DNA of 42,509 nucleotides from Planctomycetota bacterium. Its GTDB lineage: Bacteria; Planctomycetota; PUPC01; DSUN01. The DNA lies in the NCBI GenBank assembly GCA_016872875.1, contig VGYW01000011.1, positions 1 through 42,509 of the forward strand, given 5' to 3'. Below the pieces are notes generated by a model, which saw only the letters and a list, made by a program, of their open reading frames with translations, was not told where the DNA came from and searched no databases. Within the stretch, counting starts at the first letter, position 1. Every line of letters starts with the position of its first letter. This document shows, piece by piece, positions 32,873-40,107 of this stretch. The position numbers were made by a program, and so were the translations under genes.

Positions 32873-33059
32873 GGCGGCAGAGGGTAGCCACGGGCGTAAG
32901 CCCGTGGGTCACAGCATCACCCCCGCCAAGCCCGCGCAGGGGGCGGCAGAAGCCCTGGTTCGCAAGCGTCCTATGATTTCTGCCGCGCCCCCTGCCGGGG
33001 CTGAGGTGGGCTTGCTCACCGCTTTCCACGGGCTTACGCCCGTGGCTATCCTCTGACGC
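32873..33059. repeat. MITE-like element with CCACGGGC hairpin arms
   Basis: The left arm carries GGCAGAGGGTAGCC followed by CCACGGGCGTAAGCCCGTGG (32888-32907); the right arm has CCACGGGCTTACGCCCGTGG (33026-33045) followed by CTATCCTCTGACGCC, the inverse. Inner sequences (GGGGGCGGCAGAA and TTCTGCCGCGCCCCC) are also inverted. It has the same plan as the elements at 81, 3587 and 37801. Confidence 0.8.
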
Positions 33060-33113
33060 CCTGCGGGCTGGCCCGCGCCCTTTAGCCAGTGACGTTCCGC
33101 TCTGTGCCTGCTC

Positions 33114-34586
33114 TCATGCAACCCGGCCATTCTTGCTCAGCAAGACGATGCTCTCTCGGACGGGCCGGCGGCCGAACTGGGCCATCTGCTGGGAGCTGTT
33201 GCCCTTGTAGCGCGTGACCCAGATTTCCTCGGTGGCGAGGCCGTGCTGCGCCGCAAGCTCCGAGAGCATGAGGTCGGTCGGCACGTGCTCGCCGGCGAAC
33301 TGCGCGTTTGCAACCACGAGGGCTACGCGGCCGCCAGGCCGCAGGTAGGCCGCGAGACTGCGGATGACGAGGTTCATATCCTCGAAGTAGCCGCGAATCA
33401 TGATCGGGATGCGGTCGTTGTTGAGATTGCGCCTGCCCAATGCCGACAGGATTTCGTCGAGGGCCGGGAGGCGGACGTCCTTGCCCTGGTGCTCGCGGGC
33501 CTCGATGTGGGACCTCAGGAGGCTGTGGCGAATCTGGCGCATGTCGTCGGGGTCCCTCACGCACAGCAGGCAGAGCTCCAGGGCGTAGGTGCGCGAGTAG
33601 TCGTAGCGGTTGAGGTAGGGCGGCGAGGTGATGGCGGCGGCGATGCGGCCGACGTACTTGCGCGGCAGGCACATCTCGCGCGCGTCGCCCTCCAGCATCG
33701 TGGCCTTTCCGGGGTGCCCCTTGAAGAGCACCCGCCGCTGCCGGGAGATGTCCACGATCATCGTCATCAACTGCTCGCGGAGCGCGTCGCGCACCGCGGG
33801 AATGGACCGCTCTACGAGTCGCAGGAACTGCCCGTCCTTCGACGTCCGGCTCACCCCCTCCAGGATGCTCAACAGGCCCAAGGTCAGGAAGCCGCGCACC
33901 GGCTCAGCGAACGTGTCTATCTCCTCTTTGAAGAAGAGGATGTCGTCCCTGGTGCGTGGGTCGTAGGCGAGGTCAATGATCTTGAGCTCGGGAAAGCGCG
34001 ACCGGGGCGGCCTGACGGGACGCGACAACAGGTCGTCCACCGCGCGAACCAGGACGTCCAGGTTCGGCCAGTCCTGGAGCTTGATGTTGGCCACGTAGAC
34101 GGCGATGGGCAGAATATCGAGCCCGACCGCCGTGCGGCCGTACTCCTTGCAGGCCAGGAGCGTGGTGCCGCAGCCGGCAAACGGGTCGAGCACGACGTCC
34201 GACCTGCCGACGCCCAGCCTGTCGAGCAGGCGGAAGACCAGCTCGCGCGAGAAGCCCTCCTTGTACTTGAACCAGTTGTAGACCGGGAGTTCCTTGTTCG
34301 GCACATAGGTGACGAGGCGGCGCAGGTCCAGGCGTTCGACGAGCGCCCCGGCGTAGGCATTGTCGAGCGCGGCCCGCTGCGTGGAATCCTCGGAAGGCGT
34401 TTCGGCAGCCGCCCGTCTTGGCTGCCTGATGAGAGCCTGTGGGCCGGCGCTCTCGGCCTCCGCGAGAGAGAGGAGATAGCCCTGGGCCGGGTCGAGCACG
34501 CGCGGCGCGTCGTCCCGCGCCCGCGCGTCGGTGGGCTCGTAGGGGGTCCCCCCGGGGGCGTTTGGCTTCGGACCAATCCGGCGCAT
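33114..34586 (-). CDS. Solitary DNA methyltransferase (N4-cytosine/N6-adenine class)
   Basis: This 490-residue enzyme has motif I DPFAGCGTTLLACKEYGRTA (FxGxG AdoMet loop, 134-153) and catalytic motif IV TSPPYLNRYDY at 320-330, with a spacer of about 180 residues. TSPPY is typical of N4-cytosine enzymes, though N6-adenine activity cannot be excluded. The region VPNKELPVYNWFKYKEGFS before motif I and GGRVALVVANAQFAGEHVP near 415 fit known DNA amino-methyltransferases. The ATG at 34586 has GGAGAGAAG upstream and a near-perfect promoter at 34619-34647. No intact restriction endonuclease lies beside it; downstream is repeat DNA and a gene remnant, upstream the 136-bp tandem array. It is therefore an orphan methylase or the survivor of a restriction-modification pair. 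The recognition site is unknown. Confidence 0.9.
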   Translation of the reverse strand: MRRIGPKPNAPGGTPYEPTDARARDDAPRVLDPAQGYLLSLAEAESAGPQALIRQPRRAAAETPSEDSTQRAALDNAYAGALVERLDLRRLVTYVPNKELPVYNWFKYKEGFSRELVFRLLDRLGVGRSDVVLDPFAGCGTTLLACKEYGRTAVGLDILPIAVYVANIKLQDWPNLDVLVRAVDDLLSRPVRPPRSRFPELKIIDLAYDPRTRDDILFFKEEIDTFAEPVRGFLTLGLLSILEGVSRTSKDGQFLRLVERSIPAVRDALREQLMTMIVDISRQRRVLFKGHPGKATMLEGDAREMCLPRKYVGRIAAAITSPPYLNRYDYSRTYALELCLLCVRDPDDMRQIRHSLLRSHIEAREHQGKDVRLPALDEILSALGRRNLNNDRIPIMIRGYFEDMNLVIRSLAAYLRPGGRVALVVANAQFAGEHVPTDLMLSELAAQHGLATEEIWVTRYKGNSSQQMAQFGRRPVRESIVLLSKNGRVA

Positions 34587-34618
34587 CGAACGCTTCTCTC
34601 CAAGTGTCGTCCCTGGCG

Positions 34619-34647
34619 ATTATATGGCCGCCGCGCTCCTCAGTCAA
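34619..34647 (-). promoter_or_regulatory. Near-consensus promoter of the DNA methyltransferase
   Basis: TTGACT (34647-34642) and TATAAT (34624-34619) are 17 bp apart on the minus strand. This is the closest match to the sigma-70 consensus in the window. Confidence 0.8.
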
Positions 34648-34701
34648 CACAACCCCCGCGGCCGGGCACGATAGAGCGTCTGTATGCACCAGAGCGTGAT
34701 C

Positions 34702-36357
34702 GGTCCGTATCCACGGAGCTTGGCTCGGCAGGGCCGGCGATAGCTCGGCCCAGACGGCCATTGAGCGTCTTCCGGAGTTGGCCAACTCCGGAGAAGCCGC
34801 CGGATGCATCCGGGCGCGCGCAGGCGTTTACGGACCTCGCGAGGTCCGTAGCACAAGGCGCAAGCGGGGCCGGCGCTAGCTCGGCCCAGACGGCTCTTGA
34901 GTGTCTTCCGGAGTTGGCCAACTCCGGAAAAGGCGCCGGAGGCACCCGGGCGCGCGCAGGCGTTTGCGGACCTCGCGGGGTCCGTAGCACGAGGCGCGGG
35001 CGGGGCCGGCGGTAGCTCGGCCCAGACGGCTCTTGAGTGTCTTCCGGAGCTGGCCAACTCCGGAAGAGTGGCCGGATGCACCCGGGCGCGCGCAGACGTT
35101 TGCGGACCTCGCGGGGTCCGTAGCACGAGGCGCGGGCGGGGCCGGCGGTAGCTCGACCCAGACGGCTCTTGAGTGTCTTCCTGAGTTGGCCAACTCCGGA
35201 AAAGGCGCCGGAGGCATCCGGGCGCGCGCAGGCGTTTACGGACCTCGCGATGTCCGTAGCACGAGGCGCGGGCGGGGCCGGCGGCGGCTCGGCCCAGGCG
35301 GCTCTTGAGTCTCTTCCGGAGTTGGCCAACTCCGGAAAAGGCGCCGGAGGCACCCGCGCGCGCAGGCTCTTACGAACCTCGCGGGGTCCGTAGCACGAGG
35401 CGCGGGCGGGGCCGGCGGCGGCTCGGCCCAGGCGGCTCTTGAGTGTCTTCCGGAGTTGGCCAACTCCGGTAAAGGCGCCGGAGGCACCCGCGCGCGCAGG
35501 CTCTTACGGACCTCGCGGGGTCCGTAGCACGAGGCGCGGGCGGGGCCGGCGGCGGCTGGGCCCAGACGGCTCTTGAGTGTCTTCCGGAGTTGGCCAACTC
35601 CGGATAAGCGGCCGGAGGCATCCGGGCGCGCGCAGCCTCTTACGGACCTCGCCGGCTCCGTAGCACGAGGCGCGGGCGGGGCCGGCGGCGGCTCGGCCCA
35701 GACGGCTCTTGAGTGTCTTGCGGAGTTGGCCAACTCCGGAAAAGCGGCCGGAGGCATACGGCAGCGCGCCGGCGCCTACGGAGCTCGCGAGGTCCGTAGC
35801 ACGAGGCGCGGGCGGGGCCGGCGCTAGCTCGGCCGAGGCGGCTCTTGAGTGCCTTCCGGAGTTGGCCAACTCCGGAAAAGCGGCCGGAGACATACGGCAG
35901 CGCGCCGGCGCCTACGGACCTCGCGAGGTCCGTAGCACGAGGCGCGGGCGGGGCCGGCGAGGGCTCTTGAGTGTCTTCCGGAGTTGGCCAACTCCGGAAA
36001 AGTGGCCGGAGGCATCCGGGCGCGCGCAGGCGTTTGCTGACCTCGCGAGGTCCGTAGCACGAGACGCGGGCGGGGCCGGCGGCTCGGCCCAGACGGCTCT
36101 TGAGCGTCTTCCGGAGTTGGCCAACTCCGGAAAAGCGACCGGAGGCACCCGGGCGCGCGCAGGCTCTTACTGACCTCGCGATGTCCGTAAACGGAGGCGC
36201 AGGAGCGCCGACCAGAGGGCGTTTCGGAATCAGCCAAGTCCGGAACAGGCGCGGCGAGCGGCGAGGCGACCGCAGATGTACTTACGGGCATTCGAGGTCC
36301 GTCATCCGGGGGCGGTGGCGGCCACGGGCGGTTCCGGAGTTGGCCAACTCCGGGACC
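34702..36357. repeat. Tandem array of 136-bp palindrome-bearing units
   Basis: Eleven well-conserved units begin their 20-bp palindrome CCGGAGTTGGCCAACTCCGG at 34772, 34908, 35044, 35180, 35316, 35450, 35584, 35720, 35856, 35978 and 36111. The spacing is 136 bp, with 134, 134, 122 and 133 as indel variants. A partial unit precedes (34702-34771). A degenerate unit (palindrome remnant 36224-36243) and a lone perfect palindrome (36334-36353) follow. Each unit also holds a second palindrome GGACCTCGCGAGGTCC, more variable, and a short CCGGAGGCATCCGG hairpin. The period is not a multiple of three and no frame is consistently conserved, so the array is non-coding. There are no unique spacers, so it is not CRISPR. 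The rest of the 34587-36603 gap has only promoters and hairpins. Confidence 0.95.
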
Positions 36358-36411
36358 TACACTGCGGGGGACAAGGCGCCGGAGTGAGGGCTATCCTGGG
36401 CTGGAGGGCGA

Positions 36412-36441
36412 TTGCGGGGACCGGGGACGGATGGGTATAAT
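36412..36441 (+). promoter_or_regulatory. Promoter of the rhomboid gene
   Basis: TTGCGG (36412-36417) and a perfect TATAAT (36436-36441) are 18 bp apart. The leader to the ATG at 36604 would be about 155 bases. Confidence 0.6.
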
Positions 36442-36460
36442 GAGTGGCGGTTGGGAAGAG

Positions 36461-36544
36461 CACGCCCAAGCTGAGCTTGGGCGTGGCACCCCTGGACTTG
36501 TCCGGTGAAGAGCGGGTGCCACGCCCAAACTCGTTTGGGCGTGG
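36461..36544. repeat. Two hairpins in the rhomboid leader
   Basis: CACGCCCAAG/CTTGGGCGTG (36461-36485) and CCACGCCCAAA/TTTGGGCGTGG (36519-36544) are two related stem-loops 33 bp apart in the predicted leader. Confidence 0.75.
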
Positions 36545-36603
36545 TGGACTCGCTCCGTCTGTGCTTGCCCTTTGGGCGGGGCTTCGGCCGCCTGGGAGAA
36601 GAG

Positions 36604-37755
36604 ATGGCCGCCCCAACGGTTTCCACCGCTTGTCCCCACTGCTCGGCGCGGGTGCGCGCGCCGAGGGAGCTGGTTGGCCGGGCGGCGCGGTGCCCGAAGT
36701 GCGGCAAGAGTTTCGTGGTGGCTGCCCCGCCCGAGCCGAAGCCTGCCCCAGAGCCGAGCCAGGCACCGTCGGGCGAATTGAGGCTGCTCGATGAGGCCGC
36801 GGAGGAGGCCAAACGCGCCAGGCTCGCCCGTCCGACCGGCACGTTCCCCTGCCCTGCCTGCCACGCCCCGCTGCCGGAGGGGGCCGTGCTGTGCGTCAAG
36901 TGCGGCACAAGCGTCCAGTCAGGCCGCCGCCTCCTCACCAAGGCCCGCGTCCGCGTGGGCGATGAGGCGGAGGAGATCCGCTCCTGGGTCAGCGGCGTCA
37001 GCCTCATCCTCCCACTCGCAATCGTCCCATACCGCACCACCATCCCACAGAAGCGGTCCACCCTGGCAAACACGATCCTCGTCGTCGCCACCTGCCTCAT
37101 CTCCTTCTATGCTTTGATCATCCTCGTAGGGAAGACTGAGCGCGGGCAGGAGGCGTTCCTTCGCAGGTACGGCCTGTGCCCTGGCGATGACTTCGCGGCA
37201 CACCAGCTTGTCACGCACCTTTTCCTCCACGCGGGCCTCGCCCACCTCGTGGGCAACATGGTTTTCCTCTGGGTGTTCGGGGCGGCGGTGAGCTCGGTGC
37301 TCGGCTGGCAGTGGTATCCTGCCCTCTACCTCATCCTCGGCGCGCTCGCCGGCTACATCGGCCACGTCGCTCTCGGCTCCTACGAGTTCGACTTGCCCCT
37401 CATCGGCGCGTCGGGCGCCATCTGCGGCCTGACGGGACTCTACCTCGTGCTGTTCCCGCGCCACGACATCCACATGGCCGCCTGGTTCCGCCTGTTCTGG
37501 TGGACCGAGGTCCACATCAAGACCTTCCCCATGACCGGCATCTACGCCGTGCTGTTCTTCACCGCGTTCGACGTCGCCGCGCTGGCCCTCGGCTGGGCGG
37601 GCGCCGTCGCACACGGGGTCCACATCGCCGGCTTCCTCAGCGGGTTCCTCCTCGGCATCGCCTTCCTACTCACCGGCTTCGTCAAGAGCGAGGGCTACGA
37701 CCTCCTCACCTGGCTCGTCGGCGACCGCTGGCGCTTCGCCCGCGACCGGATGTGA
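36604..37755 (+). CDS. Rhomboid-family intramembrane protease with two zinc ribbons
   Basis: This 383-residue protein starts with an MJ0042-type zinc ribbon (CPHC at 10-13, CPKC at 30-33). A second ribbon follows, CPAC at 83-86 and CVKC at 97-100. A rhomboid core of about six helices runs from about 150 to the end. The catalytic serine is 270 in GASGAICG and the histidine 340 in AHGVHIAGF; the HxxxN motif AHLVGNM at 213-219 is also present. Rhomboids cleave transmembrane helices of partner proteins within the membrane. The zinc ribbons probably lie in the cytoplasm and may recruit a partner. The ATG at 36604 follows GGGAGAAGAG; the earlier start at 36505 would translate leader hairpins. Substrates are unknown; the exported proteins nearby are only candidates. 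Confidence 0.9.
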   Translation: MAAPTVSTACPHCSARVRAPRELVGRAARCPKCGKSFVVAAPPEPKPAPEPSQAPSGELRLLDEAAEEAKRARLARPTGTFPCPACHAPLPEGAVLCVKCGTSVQSGRRLLTKARVRVGDEAEEIRSWVSGVSLILPLAIVPYRTTIPQKRSTLANTILVVATCLISFYALIILVGKTERGQEAFLRRYGLCPGDDFAAHQLVTHLFLHAGLAHLVGNMVFLWVFGAAVSSVLGWQWYPALYLILGALAGYIGHVALGSYEFDLPLIGASGAICGLTGLYLVLFPRHDIHMAAWFRLFWWTEVHIKTFPMTGIYAVLFFTAFDVAALALGWAGAVAHGVHIAGFLSGFLLGIAFLLTGFVKSEGYDLLTWLVGDRWRFARDRM

Positions 37756-37800
37756 GGCCCCGAGAATGGTCCCCAGCAGCGGTATCGTGACTCGTCTCCG

Positions 37801-38010
37801 AAGCTCCGAATGGAGCGTACTATAGCAGCCCAGGGCGAAGCCCTGGGAAAGGCGGGCGGCCCGATTCAGCCCTGTAGGGGCGTACTGACCACCGCGGGTA
37901 GGACGTTGCGCCCGGACCACGTAGTACGCCCCTTCAGGGCTGGCCTTCCTATCGCCTCTGTTCCCAGGGCTTCGCCCTGGGCTGCTATAGTACGCCCCTG
38001 TCGGGGCTCC
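37801..38010. repeat. MITE-like palindromic element, copy 2
   Basis: This 210-bp element has the same length as the one at 81-290 and the same ends (AAGCTCCG ... TCGGGGCTCC) with the TACTATAGCAGCCCAGGGCG arm and its inverse. The two differ mainly in the middle (around 37887-37922 here). It lies between two plus-strand genes. Confidence 0.9.
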
Positions 38011-38053
38011 AGATTGCTTCACCGCGGTGGGGGCCCTGGCGGACCCTCCGCAT

Positions 38054-38081
38054 TTGACGTTGGCGGGGTTTCCGCTACAAT
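38054..38081 (+). promoter_or_regulatory. Promoter of the lipoprotein gene
   Basis: TTGACG (38054-38059) and TACAAT (38076-38081) are 16 bp apart, 50 bp before the ATG at 38132, and lie just outside the repeat at 37801-38010. Confidence 0.65.
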
Positions 38082-38131
38082 ACTGCGGCACCGCACAGGG
38101 CGGCGCGGTAACCCCCATGGAAGGAGAAGGC

Positions 38132-38878
38132 ATGCGCGGCAACCTGGTCAGGCTTCTCGTGGCGCTCGCCGGCGGGGCTCTCGTCCTCGTCGGCTGCATC
38201 GAGTCCAAGGCCACCCTCACCGTGAACCCCGACGGGAGCGGGACGCTTGAGCAGACCCTCTACATCAAGCAGCAGGAGGGCCAGGACGCCAAGGAGCTCA
38301 CGGTCGAGAAAGTGAAGGAGAACTGCACGAAGGGTGCGGCCCAACTGGGCGAAGGCGTGACCCTGGCCTCCGTGGCCGCGGCCGAGCCGCGTCCGAAGTG
38401 GAATGGGTTCAAGATAACCTACAACGTCGCCGACATCTCGAAGCTCAAGGTGGGCTACCTGCCCCCGATGGGCGGCGGCAAGGCCGACCCCGACGAGCTG
38501 ATGACCTTCCAGTTCAAGCCCGGCCAGCTCACCATCGTCCGCCCGCCCCTCAAGGTCGGCGAGGAGAAGGAAGGCGGCAAGGACGACGATGCGGCCGCAG
38601 CCGCCGCCTTCGAGGGCGCGAACATCGAGTTCCATCTCCGCGTCAAGGGCGCCATCACCACCACCAACGCCGAGCACGTGAACGCCGACAAGACGGGCCT
38701 CCTCCTCTTCCGCGAGGACCTCGGCGGCCTGCTTAAGGACAAGCAGGCCCTCGCCATTGCGAAGGCGATGGGCAAGATCAAGGACCCCGCCGAGCTCCGC
38801 GCCAAGCTCAAGGACGCCACCCTCGCCAAGTACGTCCAAATGCAGTCCGAGGACACGGTCACCATCGAGTTCAAGTGA
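38132..38878 (+). CDS. Lipoprotein of unknown function
   Basis: The 248-residue product has a classic lipoprotein signal: RGNLVRLLVALAGGALVLVG followed by Cys 22. The body begins with a beta-rich TLTVNPDGSGTLEQTLYI segment, a phrase typical of lipoproteins whose mature domain starts with a DUF-type beta barrel. A Gly/Asp/Ala-rich linker lies at about 150-165, and a Lys-rich helical end follows. I do not recognise the family. The ATG at 38132 follows GGAAGGAGAAGG. The 3' end overlaps by 8 bp with the convergent gene at 38871. Confidence 0.78.
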   Translation: MRGNLVRLLVALAGGALVLVGCIESKATLTVNPDGSGTLEQTLYIKQQEGQDAKELTVEKVKENCTKGAAQLGEGVTLASVAAAEPRPKWNGFKITYNVADISKLKVGYLPPMGGGKADPDELMTFQFKPGQLTIVRPPLKVGEEKEGGKDDDAAAAAAFEGANIEFHLRVKGAITTTNAEHVNADKTGLLLFREDLGGLLKDKQALAIAKAMGKIKDPAELRAKLKDATLAKYVQMQSEDTVTIEFK

Positions 38879-40055
38879 GCCGTGCCCGGCTGACGCCATC
38901 GTTCTTCCGCAATCGTCCTCGTCCTCGTCCCTCGTCCTCGTCCTCGACACTTCTGCCCCAAAGCCAGGAGAACCGAGGACGAAGGACGAGGACGAGGGAC
39001 GAGGACGATAGGAGGACGTGGAAGCAGGCAGGGGACAGGACGAGGAGGCAGGCGAAGGCCAGGATCAGGGCGATCCCCTGCGTCCGCACGATCTCATCCC
39101 GAAGCGGAGCGGCCGGGGCGGGGTCTGGCCTCGGCCATTCGGCCACGCGGAATGCGACCTGAGGGACACACCCCATGCACCGCCCGAGGCCGGCCGCTCG
39201 CTCCGCCGAGCGAACGCCCGCGGCGTATTCGGCGGCCACCTCGGCGGCTGAAGAGCGCTTCTCTTGGAGTCGGCCCCTGGCGGCTAGCAGCTCCGGGGCG
39301 ACGCGCAGGCGAGCCTGTAGCTCGCTCACTTTCTGCCTGGCGTCCATCGCCCTGACCTTCGTCGTGGCGTCTATCGCGCCAGCCCCGCCTTGTGCCCACC
39401 ACTCCGCCTCTGCCTTCGCTCCACAGAGCTCGGCCGCCAGCTCTGGAACGCTGTCGCACAGCCAGGGGTAGGTCTGATTGAACTCCCGGATCTCCTCGTC
39501 AATGACCACCAACGCAGTCCTGGCCTCGGCGAGCTTGTCGCGGTAGCACTTGAGGTCGGCTCGCGCCTTCGCCTCCCGCTCGCGCTCGTCCTCCCCGACG
39601 AACCTGCGGAGGAGCGCCCTCAAGTTCGCGGCATTCCGGGCGGGGTCCGGGCCGCGGCAGACGACCTCAAGGGTGTCATCCTCACGAGCCGCAGCGCGCA
39701 CCAGGGCGTTCACTTCCTCATAGGCGGCCTCGACGTGGCTCCGGTCGTCCAGGTCTATCGGGCGGCCCAGGCTGATCTTCCCCTCGCGGAGGAGCTCGAC
39801 CACGCTGCTCCAGGCGAGCACCCTGGTGGTGAACCCCCTGGCGGCCCACCAGACCCTTTCACCCCTCGTCTCGGAGCCGAGGGTGGCGAAGGACTCGTCA
39901 TTGGGAACGAGGATGCCCCGGGCCTGGCAGGCCGCCTGCCCCGTCAGGCGGCGCGAGAGCCGCCAGGCGAGGACCGCGGCGCGGTCCGACACGACCACCG
40001 CCACCGAGCAGAGCGCGCCCGCCAGGCCGAGCGCGGCAACGCCCGAGCGCCACAC
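38871..40055 (-). CDS. Wzz/chain-length-determinant-like membrane protein
   Basis: The 394-residue protein has an N-terminal TM helix (about 3-22), a long extracytoplasmic helical part with coiled-coil character (ADLKCYRDKLAEARTALV, QKVSELQARLRVAPELL), a Pro-rich AEWPRPDPAPAAP motif, and a second TM near 345-365. This matches the polysaccharide co-polymerase (Wzz/GumC) pattern, proteins that set the length of exported glycans. Without a synthesis cluster nearby the role is tentative. I start at GTG 40055 because AAGGAGG lies eight bases upstream; ATG 40091 has none. After the second TM the frame continues about 45 residues through an iterated GTCCTC repeat, giving the low-complexity tail SSSSLVLVLRPRFS and VEDEDEGRGRGR, probably an acquired extension. 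Confidence 0.75.
   Translation of the reverse strand: MWRSGVAALGLAGALCSVAVVVSDRAAVLAWRLSRRLTGQAACQARGILVPNDESFATLGSETRGERVWWAARGFTTRVLAWSSVVELLREGKISLGRPIDLDDRSHVEAAYEEVNALVRAAAREDDTLEVVCRGPDPARNAANLRALLRRFVGEDEREREAKARADLKCYRDKLAEARTALVVIDEEIREFNQTYPWLCDSVPELAAELCGAKAEAEWWAQGGAGAIDATTKVRAMDARQKVSELQARLRVAPELLAARGRLQEKRSSAAEVAAEYAAGVRSAERAAGLGRCMGCVPQVAFRVAEWPRPDPAPAAPLRDEIVRTQGIALILAFACLLVLSPACFHVLLSSSSLVLVLRPRFSWLWGRSVEDEDEGRGRGRLRKNDGVSRARLT
38912..39009. repeat. Iterated GTCCTC inverted repeat, complete pair
   Basis: The left arm (38912-38946) starts ATCGTCCTCGTCCTCGTCCC; the right arm (38974-39009) ends GGACGAGGACGAT. The spacer is 27 bp. It lies at the convergent end of two genes and inside the C-terminal coding part of the minus-strand one. 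Confidence 0.88.
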
Positions 40056-40107
40056 TGCCGCGACCTCCTTGCTGGAAATGCTCAATCGCATCAACCAGTG
40101 GGTCGCA

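Larger units (their letters stand above)
32105..33113. other. One-kilobase intergenic region of palindromes
   Basis: No intact gene is seen here. It contains a TCAAGACTCGCGCCCC half-site at 32264, a perfect 36-bp palindrome at 32397-32432, a small AGCCGCAACC/GGTTGCGGC hairpin near 32601-32624, a REP-like pair at 32631-32684, a gene remnant at 32678-32845 and a MITE-like pair at 32873-33059. Open frames on either strand here are short, cross palindromes and have no recognisable protein pattern. Confidence 0.7.

Noticed and set aside
33243..35015. 590-residue plus-strand open frame opposite the methyltransferase
   Set aside because: Antisense shadow that then runs into the tandem array; the minus strand has clear methylase motifs.
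34640..36291. Several overlapping proteins of 80-590 residues in the repeat array
   Set aside because: They are repeat translations that cycle through frames because the unit is 136 bp; none is preferred over others and no recognisable domain exists.
34702..36357. CRISPR array
   Set aside because: There are no short repeats with unique spacers and no cas genes; whole units repeat.
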